A DNA stretch of 64,000 nt from Saturnia japonica (lineage: Eukaryota; Arthropoda; Insecta; Lepidoptera; Saturniidae): contig CM065331.1 of assembly GCA_033032175.1 (NCBI GenBank), positions 9,858,370 to 9,922,369 on the forward strand. Reading direction: 5' to 3'. The notes beneath the pieces are model-generated. The model had not been told where the DNA came from. It searched no databases and saw only the letters and a program-made list of their open reading frames with translations. A program made the translations under genes and the position numbers. Numbering within the stretch: the first letter of the stretch is position 1; each line of letters begins with the position of its first letter. Below, piece by piece: positions 12,601 to 21,345 of the stretch.

Positions 12601-15600
12601 TTTGATTCCCAGGTCGAGCAAAGTGTTGATGGGGTTTTCTATGATACTCCCAGTAGCAGTTCGGAGTTTGGCTTCGAGCCCGATTAATGGCAATAGGCTC
12701 GCCCGCTATTACATGGACCTAAAAACATACTCGGCTAATTGTGGGTATACATTAGTACACCTCTGCCTAACCCTTCGGGGATACAGGCTTGATGGTATGG
12801 TTTTTAATAGTAAACCTAAACCTTCTCCCGGCCAGTGTGTTCTGTGTTTAAGACATCGGGTCCTTTAAGCGTAACTTGGACAGATATTTATGCAGCTACT
12901 GCGGACGGATTTCGATCTCCCAGTGATTCACTGTTGTGTTTGGAGTGTACTATGTTTACTATAAGGAACTATATAAAAAGTCGGTATCATTATGTTTTGT
13001 GTGAATTTTATCAGTAGATTTGGTAGTGTTCTTTGACTAATACAGTAAGTACGAATAGCTGAATCATGCGAATATTTCGCACTAGATGGCGCCACCTACA
13101 TATTATTATTAAATATTTTGTATACATTTTTCCTCAACTCATTATTAAATTTTTTTTTCCAAATTACTAATTTTCAATTATTTTTCATCATTAGTTTCGG
13201 TGAAGAACTAAGGCACAGTATTAGAGTATGTAGAGATTCAGTATGTATAAGGTTTGTCGTTTCCACCAGGCTGGGCGACTGCCAACGAGCGCGCCGCCGC
13301 GGAAGCGGTGAAGGTGCTGATCTGGCTCTGCAGGCGGCCGGAGACGAGGCCGCACTGGCATGAGTACTTCGACCTGATACTTCTCAAGCTGATCCGAGCT
13401 TACGAGTCGCTCAACAAGGAGGTGATGCGCGCCATCGAGGCCGGGATGCCGCATATCGCGCAAGCCTTGCCCGCACAGAAGGTATACCCTCACCCCTGCC
13501 CTACACCTCCTGTTTTTTTTTTTTACTTTTATTCTACTGAATATATAAGTCTTATCGTTGGCCAGCACATGTGAAACATCTTAGTGAGTATTAATAATTT
13601 TTTTTTTTAAATACGTCGGGTGAGGCCGAAACACGACAATCCAAAAAAAGTCACTGTGAAGATGTTAATTTTATTACTATGTGTATGGTGGCTGTGACCC
13701 GTACCGACCGCTTTTAATCTATCTATGTTTTAACATGAAACTTCAAAATGATCCAGTCTGTCTATTAAAAAAAAAAAACGATCTCGGCTCCATTCCGCTT
13801 TGGCCCCAAGCCAAAGCGTCGCCACACCAACAGCCGGCACAAAATTTTCAAATAAAATTTTACGTTTTCAGAAGGTTTTCACTTCTGACGCATGTTATGT
13901 GAACTGCACATATGCTTTTTTTGTTTGTTTTTAAATGTCAGTTCTGTGTGTGTGTGTGTGTGTATCCAGGTATTGGCGCTGCTGAAGCCGGTGATACGAA
14001 CCCGCGGCTACCCGACGTCGCTGTGCGCGCTGAAACTCGCCGCCGAGGTCGCGAAGGCGAGACCGCACGAGCTCACCGACGACACTGTCGAGACCCTCAT
14101 GGAGGGCGTCGGACAGGTAACCCAACCACGGACACGCAAAAATCAACAAAATACTAATAGAATAAAGCGGAAGATTCCTTTTGTATATAATAGCCAGACA
14201 CACGAGAAATAGTATAGGCTATCTAACATAAGGTTACAACTCTCATCTAGCCTTAAATATTGATTTTTGTTACGTAAGTCGGAAGTCGAGGTCCTCCCGA
14301 ACTGCTTTAATCACGTGCGCTGGCGTAAACGTTAATGATACGGAAATACAATGTTCTACAATAATATTGATCCTTAGTCCTATATCTAGAAAAAAGTCCG
14401 TGGTAGCATATGCCTATCTCTTATACATATGTAACAATAAAGTATTTTGTGGCTTAGTAATAATCCTTACGAAAAAATTTTACCTCATCATAAAAGCAGT
14501 TTTATGAAGTTAAATTTCGCCCTTAATTTCATATTATTTGGACACACAGATAATGAAAAATTAATATAATCTATACACGAGTGCGTTGGCGGCACAGCTT
14601 GCCTTCCTATAATCGTACAAGTTCGTGCTCGGCTGCACAGTACACTAAAGTAAACGGTATGTTAACTCGGCGATGTTCTTGAAATAATTACCCGCAGCTG
14701 CTCGGTAGATAAACACGCACTAGGGCTGCCCTCTGAATGTGTTAGCCTAGTGGTCGTAAGCGCGACTGCTATGAGCGAGGTCCTGGGTTCGAATCCCAGG
14801 TCGAGCAAAATGTTATTGGATTTTTCCTATGAAATTCTCAGTAGCAGCTCGGAGTTTGGTTTCGTGCCCGATTAATGGCAATAGGCTTGCCCCCTATTAT
14901 ATGGGACCTAAAAAACATACTCGGCGAACTGTGGGTGTGTACATTAGTACACCTCTGCCTAACCCTTCGGGGAATACAGGCGTGATAGTATGTTATTATG
15001 TTAATATTACTGCTTTTGTATGTTTTTAGTGTATACAAAAGATCGCATCGAAATAACCTTGTGTTGTGTGTTTCTACCGTGAGCAGGGTTTACAGAGGTC
15101 CTTGGGAAAGTTGGCAACACCATATGACACCTTTGGTGTTGCAAACATCCGTAGGCAACTGTAATCGCTTACCATCGAGCCAGCTGTATATTTCTTTGCC
15201 ACTTTAGAGTCGTATTTAAAAAAAATGTTAATGTTACGAAATATTAGAGTTAAGTTTTTCGAGCGTATGTATGTATATTTCTTTAACACACTCCTAAACG
15301 GCTTAATTGATTTTAGCATACGAGATGATAATTGTGGGAGTGACATAGGCTATATAATATTTAGGTAAGACTTCTGGAAAATAAATGAAAAGCAAAAATA
15401 GAAAAAAATATTTGTTTTTGGTCAATTTTGTTTGTTGCAGTGCGGTTTTTTTGTTTCGTTTTGAATAATTTATGTTGTTTTCTCTTCTGTTTCATCACCT
15501 CAGCTGGCTGATCATCAGAACTCTGCTGTACGCAAGGCGGCCGTGTTCTGTATGGTCGCTTTCACCTTCGCCCTCGGTGAGGAACGAATGCAGCCGCATC

Positions 15601-16721
15601 TCAAACACCTCTCGGTCAGCAAGTTTCGACTCTTGCAGGTCAGTTTTTCTTTTAAATATTGTTAAATGCTAGTATACCCTGTGTTCTTCTTAAATTTATG
15701 ACTCCGTATGTAATTTATAAAAACTAATTAATCATTAACGACTTCCGTCATCAGTCGGTAATCGGGTTAGAGTTTTACCGTGGCGGAAGTTGTGTCGACA
15801 TTCCATTTGTCCAGTTTTAATAAACAGGAATGTTACTATAAAGTGTTGTTAAATCATGTTAAAGGAGATTATCATATAAGGAATAAAAGTGTAAGGCTGC
15901 CTGTCCATTGTAGCGGGTCGGAACGGAGCTGTGCAAATTTCGACCAATACAACTGCATCATTCGATTTTTATGCAATTCTGTTGGTCGAAATTTGCACAG
16001 CTCCGCCCCGCTTCAGTGGACAGACAATCTAAAGATGTTACACTGTTTCTCATGCGACCATAAACCGGTTATAAATCGATTTTTAACCGTATTACGTGCG
16101 TTTCTGTCTGAGTATATATAATTAACTTTTTAGTACGGTTGTGATTTGAAACGAGATGAAAGAAAAAGTTACATTAAAAAGAGATAAACACATATATATA
16201 TAGGATTTATTGTGAGAGAAAATGAGATAGAATATACACGGTTAATGCCAGTTCTGATTTGCACGACTTTGATCATTGACGAAATGGCCTGGCGGTGTAA
16301 CGAACAGACTGTTGTACGAAAAGACATTTTTATGTTTTCTGAAGGTTTCACTTTCTACCGCGTGTGAAATGAACAAGTTTCCAATTTTTGGAGTGAAACT
16401 TCTTTTGGGACCGTGTGAATTGGATTTTATGAAACGATAAACGAAAAAGAAATAGCTATATATATATATATAGGTTATAGGCCGTAAGAGAATGAGATAG
16501 AATGCGTATAGTTTCCCTATCCTTCGTTTATTCTAATTAACTAGAAATATATACAAAGAGAAAGAGAAGTTTCACTTCTACCGCGTGTAAACTCGGACCA
16601 ATTTTTTTCTTTTTTTGCGCAGGTGTACATTAGCAAGCATCGCGAGGAGTGTTCCCGCAGCAGCAGCGGCGGCGGTGGTATTGGCAGTGGTGGTGGTGGT
16701 AGCGCTGGTAGCGGTTCGTAG
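505..16721 (+). CDS. CLASP: CLASP (CLIP-associating protein), 3' part, 13 exons
   Basis: Microtubule plus-end protein that binds tubulin through TOG domains and stabilises microtubules at the spindle, kinetochore and cell cortex (established for the family). Exons: 505-623, 2056-2186, 3870-3957, 4951-5073, 6384-6492, 8403-8516, 9582-9661, 10828-10972, 11218-11315, 13270-13481, 13970-14116, 15504-15638, 16623-16721; phases match at every junction and give 532 residues plus a TAG stop. The first ~112 residues (FTTLMSELPPETQ region) match the end of the third TOG array of CLASPs. A Ser/Thr-rich linker follows. The last ~270 residues match the C-terminal TOG domain (e.g. NSAVRKAAVFCMV, compare vertebrate SSVRKACVFCLV, then PHLKHLSVSKFRLLQVYI). 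It ends in a Gly/Ser tail. The 5' half is outside the window: the first base of exon 505 completes a codon from an upstream exon. Family assignment is strong; start not visible. Confidence 0.93.
1229..1421. mobile_element. Short palindromic MITE
   Basis: About 65-base inverted arms (CCCCCTTATTACGTATTTCG ... CGAAATACGTAATAAGGGGG) around a ~60-base loop. In the first visible CLASP intron. Confidence 0.8.
1645..1870 (+). repeat. Dispersed repeat, inverted partner at 56476-56705
   Basis: Reads aagtgacatgttgtgg ... aactccctag ... ctaccatcttgttag. The reverse complement is recognisable across 56476-56705 with many point changes. Confidence 0.65.
2056..2186 (+). CDS. CLASP: CLASP exon b
   Basis: GC-rich exon in AT-rich DNA. 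It encodes an Ala/Arg-rich HEAT helix pair (VSARRALAALYDCNPVP). Acceptor tgtacag, donor CCC|GTTAGT, ending in phase 0. An in-frame earlier GT (CCC|GTACCC) was set aside because GTTAGT is the better donor and keeps the VP-F spacing of the family. Confidence 0.88.
2474..3062. mobile_element. MITE, copy 1 (3-base duplication)
   Basis: Inverted ends GGGCCCATCCATAAATTACG and the complementary CGTAATTTATGGGTGGCCCC, flanked by TAA on both sides. Internal sequence (GGTTGAGATTTAGTGCAACG and on) is shared with 26744-27168. Includes a poly-C run at about 2560-2576. In CLASP intron 2. Confidence 0.8.
3115..3680 (+). repeat. Dispersed repeat with extra 375-base block
   Basis: Shares, in opposite orientation, both flanks with 19925-20115 (AACGCCAATAACAGC, GACGTCATACGTGTGTAAG, TTGGTGCGTTGA, CTGACATCTGTAATTGTT, then TCTGCGTTTAT and GACGTCACG). 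The block from about 3232 to 3608 is absent in the other copy. Confidence 0.65.
3870..3957 (+). CDS. CLASP: CLASP exon c
   Basis: Starts FTTLMSELPPETQSLVNGVV, the counterpart of the conserved FTxLLxxLPxxxQ segment that closes the third TOG array of CLASPs. Acceptor tttttacag, donor AGCA|GTAAGT (phase 1). Confidence 0.92.
4540..4895 (+). repeat. Degenerate minisatellite in CLASP intron 3
   Basis: About a dozen diverged units of roughly 25-30 bases around the core gaCtGGGTCAGaCCATtAttA (seen near 4580, 4610, 4690, 4720, 4855 and 4880). No coding potential. Confidence 0.65.
4951..5073 (+). CDS. CLASP: CLASP exon d (linker)
   Basis: Acceptor tttgcag, donor ATG|GTAATA, phase 1 at both ends. Encodes a polar, Ser/Thr/His-rich stretch (SPLRTVSGSSNCAGEDVHSR), part of the flexible linker between TOG arrays that carries SxIP-like and kinase sites in other CLASPs. 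Confidence 0.85.
6384..6492 (+). CDS. CLASP: CLASP exon e (linker)
   Basis: Acceptor tctcttctag, donor AATGT|GTAAGC, ending in phase 2. Encodes SKDSGISQMSDVTSSNKG and ends NGHYNV; low-complexity polar linker. Assigned through phase continuity and good splice sites. Confidence 0.85.
6551..6800 (+). mobile_element. SINE family A, copy 1
   Basis: tRNA-derived head (TAGCCTAGTGGTCGTAAACG, then box-B-like GAGTTCGATTCCC), unrelated body with CCCGATTAATGGCA, and tail CCTAACCCTTCGGGGATACA. CLASP intron 5. Confidence 0.85.
7020..7225 (+). repeat. 44-base minisatellite grown from a SINE B segment
   Basis: About five units of 43-44 bases (TTGCTGAGCATATGCTTAGC, then TACAGCCCTCAAATTGGAGA). The unit resembles the SINE B segment AGCTACCACCCTCAAGTTGA..ATCTGTCGCC, and SINE-B-like sequence continues after the array (GGTGGGATTGTGAGC, to about 7315). 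CLASP intron 5. Confidence 0.75.
8403..8516 (+). CDS. CLASP: CLASP exon f (linker)
   Basis: Acceptor gaaacag, donor CATGG|GTTAGT. Encodes a Ser/Thr/Glu-rich stretch (ADSSSETNSTKESSPVPP). A SINE copy begins about 14 bases after the donor. Confidence 0.85.
8530..8725 (+). mobile_element. SINE family B, head-truncated
   Basis: Starts at gtacagacatcgcgtcgatt and contains CCATAGCATGGAGG, CTACCACCCTCAAGTTGA and GGCAGCTGCACTTGAGAG. It begins about 14 bases past the donor of the CLASP exon at 8403-8516. Confidence 0.75.
8765..9050 (+). repeat. Dispersed repeat V, copy 1
   Basis: Shares TTTCAGTTATGAAA, a GACGTCACGG / CTAATTGGCGTTTTCAG block and the following segment with 29780-30060 and 48740-49045. 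CLASP intron 6. Confidence 0.55.
9095..9365 (+). repeat. Dispersed repeat W, copy 1
   Basis: Contains AAGCATATTGCGTGCACGGA, TTTGGCATGGTTAAAGTTTA, a poly-C run (9240-9260), TTGACATTGTCACTCAACG and GTCGAATTTCGAC; inverted partner at 38040-38350. Confidence 0.7.
9582..9661 (+). CDS. CLASP: CLASP exon g (linker)
   Basis: Acceptor tttcgtttcag, donor AAAT|GTGAGT. Encodes EYANSNVARDKVRPYETDDN and FIITK; leads into the C-terminal TOG domain. Confidence 0.85.
10025..10130 (+). mobile_element. SINE family B fragment
   Basis: Contains TACCACCCTCAAAATGTAAC and CAGGTGAGATTGTAGCTA; both ends lost. Confidence 0.45.
10215..10310 (-). repeat. Dispersed repeat X, partial inverted copy
   Basis: ATTAAGCACAGTACAATCCG and ACACAACGGTGACCACCGAG are complements of the repeat X end. 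CLASP intron 7. Confidence 0.7.
10555..10784 (+). repeat. CCCGACTGCA-family inverted-repeat element, copy 1
   Basis: Contains GTCAGGCTGCAATAAAAACA, the CATCAAGCCGTTTAGACTAC core, ACATACGCTCGAAAAACATA and a CCGCAGCCGGGTAAAA end. CLASP intron 7. Confidence 0.75.
10828..10972 (+). CDS. CLASP: CLASP exon h (start of C-terminal TOG)
   Basis: Acceptor tttattaccag, donor TTCAA|GTAAGT. Encodes a helical repeat with VLEALCKLDL and EQWERLLLATHEILKYGD, the first HEAT pair of the last TOG domain. Confidence 0.9.
11218..11315 (+). CDS. CLASP: CLASP exon i
   Basis: Long T tract, then acceptor atccag; donor TCGG|GTGAGT. Encodes NIVRVALAALAMEEKSGEK and then a short polar loop. Confidence 0.88.
11461..12191 (-). 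mobile_element. hAT-like deletion derivative
   Basis: Ends TAGGGTTGCCACC / GGTGGCAACCCTA. The flanking octamers atcacagc (11453) and aatacagc (12192) look like an 8-base duplication with two changes, as expected for hAT. On the - strand, broken frames read LNAYSFSTIF and VDRLVIDLVRFDVSHINAIF, then KTTSANKVLHVHLKNVILIV and RVKTSLNLIKK, resembling a hAT transposase C-terminus. Located in CLASP intron 9. Confidence 0.7.
12575..12800 (+). mobile_element. SINE family A, copy 2
   Basis: Same body and tail as the copy at 6551; part of the tRNA head (before TTTGATTCCC) is deleted. CLASP intron 9. Confidence 0.8.
13270..13481 (+). CDS. CLASP: CLASP exon j
   Basis: Largest exon here. Encodes EAVKVLIWLCRRPETRPHW, HEYFDLILLKLIRAYESLN and KEVMRAIEAGMPHIAQALP: HEAT repeats equivalent to the HFKTILLLLLETLGD region of vertebrate CLASPs. 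Acceptor tttccaccag, donor AAG|GTATAC, phase 0. Confidence 0.92.
13945..13963 (+). repeat. (GT)n microsatellite at a splice acceptor
   Basis: About nine GT units end five bases before the AG of the CLASP exon at 13970. Confidence 0.9.
13970..14116 (+). CDS. CLASP: CLASP exon k
   Basis: Encodes VLALLKPVIRTRGYPTSLCA and KLAAEVAKARPHELTDD, matching the conserved LCPIIQTADYP-like repeat of CLASP TOG4. The acceptor (tatccag) sits directly behind a (GT)n run at about 13945-13962. Donor CAG|GTAACC. Confidence 0.92.
14743..14998 (+). mobile_element. SINE family A, copy 3 (best preserved)
   Basis: Head TAGCCTAGTGGTCGTAAGCG, box B GGGTTCGAATCCC, then the full body and tail. CLASP intron 11. Confidence 0.88.
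15225..15385 (-). repeat. CCCGACTGCA-family element, copy 2
   Basis: + strand shows TTTTCGAGCGTATGTATGTA and CTAAACGGCTTAATTGATTT, the complement of the family core. Confidence 0.7.
15504..15638 (+). CDS. CLASP: CLASP exon l
   Basis: The most conserved exon: HQNSAVRKAAVFCMVAFTFA, then GEERMQPHLKHLSVSKFRLL. Acceptor cacctcag, donor CAG|GTCAGT, phase 0 at both ends. Confidence 0.95.
15892..16032. mobile_element. Hairpin MITE family Z
   Basis: Arms of about 55 bases (GAGCTGTGCAAATTTCGACC ... GGTCGAAATTTGCACAGCTC) with outer GCTGCCTGTCCATTGTAGCG. Half of a related element is at 8272-8332. CLASP intron 12. Confidence 0.75.
16396..16600. mobile_element. MITE family Y, next to the last CLASP exon
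   Basis: Ends GGAGTGAAACTTCTTTTGGG and GAGAAGTTTCACTTCTACCG; internal GTTTCCCTATCCTTCGTTTA shared with 41130-41335. A related, more diverged copy lies at 16139-16370. Confidence 0.75.
16623..16721 (+). CDS. CLASP: CLASP terminal exon with Gly/Ser tail
   Basis: Encodes VYISKHREECSRSS, then a run of Gly/Ser made by GGT/GGC repeats, then TAG. This is the family position of the LYIKRAQ segment and the short C-terminal tail. Acceptor tttttttgcgcag; a MITE ends about 20 bases upstream. Confidence 0.93.
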   Translation: MYISKHREECSRSSSGGGGIGSGGGGSAGSGS

Positions 16722-16832
16722 CGACGCAGGCGCCGAGCGCGCACCACGACGCGCGCCACCCAGACAGACGCACCCACTTAACCTTAACCCCTCCCCCATC
16801 TGTCGATAATCTCTAGCGATGTATTTTTTTGT

Positions 16833-16833
<1 letters not shown>

Positions 16834-16870
<37 letters not shown>
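16834..16870. repeat. (TA)n microsatellite
   Basis: A run of TA repeats just downstream of the CLASP stop. Confidence 0.9.
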
Positions 16871-16873
<3 letters not shown>

Positions 16874-18644
16874 AGTCGCCATACTAGGGAAAGAGCACAT
16901 AGCGACTCGAAGTTTAACATTTCTATCGATACCGGTTATCGATAGATGTGACTTTTCATAATTTATCGACACAACATCGTCATCGTGTTAAATATGGGGT
17001 AGGGATGAGGTAATGCTGTTGGGAGTTTTAGCTTTTCGAATGCCCGGTATATCGATGTATAAATATGTAATAAACTGGTTGAATGTATCGCAAACTTTAT
17101 CGATATTCTCGCATTTGATCCGAGACGAACGGACAGACGTACGTCAGTGCTTACACCGCTACGTTGGAGGTCTGATGATATCGGTGTTTTCTTGATATGT
17201 ACGTTGTAAATTTGCATTTCAATTGACGTTATTTAATAATAATAATATTACATTGCACGTTTTATCCTTTTACGAGAGATTATGAGGTCATGTTGCAGAT
17301 TGTACGTAAGCTAGCCTTTGCCTGCGGCTCCGGTCGATGCTTTTTATAGAACAGTTTATCTTGTTTATAGCATCTGTAGGAATCGAGAAAGTTTATTTTC
17401 CCCAGCACAATAAATATATAACAATATGTTGCTTTTAAAATATATAAAATGCCATTTTTAAGACTTGATCCGATTTACACAGATTATAAACAGTGATTTG
17501 TTTCAATTTAAAAGTCACTCGTTTTTTCTACCCTTGGTAAAGTTGTACTATCATTTCTGATATCTGATCGTTTCTCTTCCCTTTAATTTTCTCGTATAAT
17601 TGTATTTCTATCTTGTATATTAACTTCGTTAATTTTATCGAACCTTAACGCAACATCAAATTTCTGCGAAACATCACAAGTCTTCTTAAAAATTATGTTT
17701 TTTTTTGTTGTAAAATATCATACAGGCATGCAGTTGGCCCGATGTTAAGTGGCTACTGCATCTTAGAGCTATTTATAACCAAATTCAGAAAGATCTGAGC
17801 AGTGTGTTTCATTCAGAAAAAAATCGACTGTTTTTTTTTATAGATTGTCTCTGAACTTTCTTATACGCTTCGTATATCTGTATCTTTTTATAATTTGTTA
17901 TCTATTGTTTTTATATCGCTTTAAAACGTCTTATTTTAATTGTATTTACTAGGCTTTTATCGATGTTGTCAAGTCCCTACAAGCGAGGTGTTATGCACAC
18001 ATCTGACGGTAGAATTATTTTTATTTTATCGTAATTACAAAGACGCTTATTAATAAAGACCTAATATATTCCCTAAACCGGTGTCAGAGTCTTGATTTTG
18101 ACTGATTTTTTTTAATCGATAATAACTATTGATTAGTACATCACTCATTCCTCGACCTCCTTCAGTTTTGTCTGACGAAACAATAATCTTGAGAAATACA
18201 AAGGTGAATTATTACGTAAATTACTTCAAAAGTATGTATATATTTCGAGTTTAATTTTTTTCTTAAAACCTTTAATTACTACGTACGATCTTATTTTACT
18301 AACCGTAATGCCGATATCGATAACGGATAATTCATACTAATCGATCTTAGATTCGATTTGGTTAAGTTTATCGATAAAATCGTCGTGTCTCTATGTGGGA
18401 AATAAATATTTTTTATCGTTATTGATTTCTGCATTTTTTTCGTTTTTAGCATTAATATTTAAACTTTACATCGATTTAAGAGATGTATCACAAATTTGTA
18501 TGATGTTTGAATTAATAAATTTATTAAGACGCGGGTCGTTAATAAAATAAAACGCATTTAGGGTAACATTCCATGCTTTTACGTGTAAATGACAATTATG
18601 TAGAGTTTTGTATTTTTTTTTTTATTATCTTTTTAGTATTTTGA

Positions 18645-18800
18645 TCACAATCTCATCTGATGTTAAGTGATAATGTGGCTGGAGACAGTATGGGGATCTC
18701 TGACCACCATGCTATGGTTTCATCACGATGTTTTCCTTCCCCGGGCACTCGGGCTCATTGCAGGGATTCGAACTCATTTCGATCGACAAATCATCTCCGA
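18645..18800 (-). mobile_element. SINE family B fragment
   Basis: Complement shows GGGATTCGAACTCA-type box B (gcagggattcgaactcattt on +), the CCATAGCATGGTGG segment and the family end. Confidence 0.7.
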
Positions 18801-19924
18801 AGGATTTTCTTTGATTTTTCGTTGATGATGATTTTAAAGTATTAACAAATTTTTTCCACTAACATTTACATTGGGTTATTTTTAATTATTAAAAAAGTCC
18901 CTAATACAAATCTGCTGTTTTTATTGTGGTTCTCGTGATCTTGGAAATGAAATGCTTAGCGCGCCATCTTGTGTAACTCGTCGAATTAACACAGAACCTT
19001 TGCGGGGGTTTGTGCACAACAACTCGCTTAAAGGACAAACAAACAAACGTTCATTTTCATATAATATCCATGTATAGATAAACGAAAACGCGACCCTTCA
19101 ATGTTTTTTAATATTATCACAGTAAAATTTTATTAATCCATGTTGTTTTTTTTTGCGTTTTATTTTGGAAACCTTTACGTATTAGAATGAGGCAACAATA
19201 GTTTTCTTGCTCTGTCTATTTTTTAAACTTACCTTTATATCATAATATACTGGATGATACCCGTGACTTCCTTTGCGGTGTTTATTACATTAACATCACG
19301 GCATCCTAAAGGCGTATTGCTTATAAAAATTGTAATTTCTTAAAACATTAATAACTTTTCATTGAATGTAGATATCGGGATAGGTCTTTTTGTAAACAAG
19401 GACAAAGTTTCCAAGTAGTAAAAAAATATGATCTTTACATCCCGGTCTAGCGATAGCTTGATGTCCGAGGAGCGACAGGCGATAGTGAACGTTTAAGGTG
19501 TTAGGCGTGAATAGTGTCTCAGTACGACACGATCGTCGGAGCCACCGGCCGAGGTTAGTTTCGTATATTAACGAAAATGATATAAGCACAGATTTATTTA
19601 TAAGTTTATTGAATCTCATTAAAACGTCAAATTGCTACTATCGATTTTGATTTTCGAGGTTATAAGAAAAAAAAAAATTTTTTTTTTTTTTTTTCGATGT
19701 AACTATTTCTATGGTACACGTTCAAAAGTATATAGACTTTTGGAGTTAACTTGTTGAGTATTGATTTTCGAGTATTAATAAAAAAATAACTCGTTAAGTT
19801 TTCAAAAGGCGTTAGTTATTAATTATTATATATTTGTAAAGCTAAGGAAAAATATAATTTCTTGTAAATAACGCATTATAAGTACTTTCACGAAGTCCAA
19901 ACTTATACATTTTTTAAATTTCGG

Positions 19925-20115
19925 CGCAAAATAAATAGCAGAGCGTGTGACGTCATATGTAGGGTCAGTATACTATATAAACGCAGAAAATTATAAGGGA
20001 ACAATTACAGATGTCAGCTCAACGCACCAATAAGGTAACGTTCGCTTACACACGTATGACGTCATACGCTGTTATTGGTGCTTCGTTTGACATGCAGAAC
20101 AGCACAAAATATTCG
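19925..20115 (-). repeat. Dispersed repeat, compact copy
   Basis: Reverse-complement partner of 3115-3680 without the central block; rich in TGACGTCA-like motifs. Confidence 0.65.
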
Positions 20116-20168
20116 ATCTTATTTATTGATATTAAAATATTTTTTATAATATTAGGAAGTTATTACTC

Positions 20169-20416
20169 ATCCTAGTGGTCGTAAGGACGACTGTTATGAT
20201 CGAGGTCCTGGGTTCGATTCCCAAGTCGAGCAAAGTGTTATCGGGTTTTTCTATGAAATTCTCAGTAACAACTCGGAGTTTGGCTTTGTGCCCGATTAAT
20301 GGCAATAGGCTCGCCCCCTGTTACATTGGACCTAAAAAACATACCGGGCGAACTGTAGGGGTACATTAGTACACATCTGCCTAACCCTTCGGGGATACAG
20401 GCATGATCTTATTATG
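20169..20416 (+). mobile_element. SINE family A, copy 4
   Basis: CCTAGTGGTCGTAAGGACGA, GGGTTCGATTCCC, body and CCCTTCGGGGATACAGGC tail; downstream of the CLASP stop. Confidence 0.85.
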
Positions 20417-20479
20417 TTTGTCTATTACATATATTCCAAAACAATCGTTCTTAAAGAGTAAACTCAAGTGCCCTTTGAG

Positions 20480-20600
20480 AACATCGTGATGAAACCATAG
20501 CATTGCGGTAGAGTGTTTTCTAATGACAATTCTCTCGTCACAAGTTCAAAGCCAGTCCTAGGTTTAACGTGTCATCACCATATGCCACATCGTAACTTAA
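20480..20600 (+). mobile_element. SINE family B, decayed
   Basis: catcgtgatgaaaccatagc and later cagtcctagg; central part diverged. Confidence 0.5.
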
Positions 20601-20974
20601 CTAACCCAAGGGGAAGTGCAGTCAAATGCTAAAATTATATAAATTATAAAACCGTTTAAGTGCTCCTTTTTTGTAAAAAAAGGAAAACGATTAATTGCCA
20701 ATTTCATTCTGCAAGCGTCCTGTCCTATGAGATGGCGCACTTTGAATTCAAAAATTAAGTTTAAGGTTAAAATTGTGTTTGAAATACGCATGTTTCTTAT
20801 TTTACTAGAGCCTACGAATAAATCTTACACCGTGTTAAACTGTATACTTAGAATCAATTTAGACAAAATTTTGATTGATCTTTTTCCCCATAAATCTGCG
20901 TTCCAAAGATAGCTAACCTGATTATGGCACGACTCTTAGCCATCATGTCTATATATTTTTGAAGAGATCAAACT

Positions 20975-21345
20975 TCAGAAGTGAAACTTCTTTAACCGCA
21001 ATGTGTTTTAAAATCGAAAGGCAAATTTTACAGCAACGTTTTCGCAAAGCAAAAAGATGAATAAAAGATACTTGGCGAGAGAGACACAATGAGAGAACTA
21101 TACTATAAACCGCAAGAGATTGATGAGGGCGATAGAATAAGACAAGTGTATTTGCGGGCGTAATCAAGCTATAAAGACGTGCAAAGTATACAGAGACGTG
21201 TAAAATATACAAATACGTGTAAATTATTAGAAAACGACTAGGTGTGTTATTGATTAATTATTTATTGATATACTAAGCAATTATTTTACAGTCACTAATA
21301 TTTTTATATTCCAAAGGAGTTTCACTTCTTGTGTACTGAAATGAG
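20975..21345. mobile_element. MITE family Y-like, copy 3
   Basis: TCAGAAGTGAAACTTCTTTA at one end and GGAGTTTCACTTCTTGTG at the other; interior diverged. Confidence 0.55.

Noticed and set aside
13221..13574. Long frames on both strands over CLASP exon j
   Set aside because: Shadows of a GC-rich exon; only the frame with WLCRRPETRPHWHEYFDL joins neighbours in phase.
14743..14830. Possible tRNA gene (box A/B-like, GGGTTCGAATCCC)
   Set aside because: Same head occurs at 6551, 12575 and 20169 followed by one shared body and tail, and no acceptor stem closes: it is a tRNA-derived SINE.
16541..16809. Antisense Ala/Pro/Arg-rich frames at the CLASP 3' end
   Set aside because: Complement of the GGT/GGC triplet repeat in the terminal exon; no splice sites or family.
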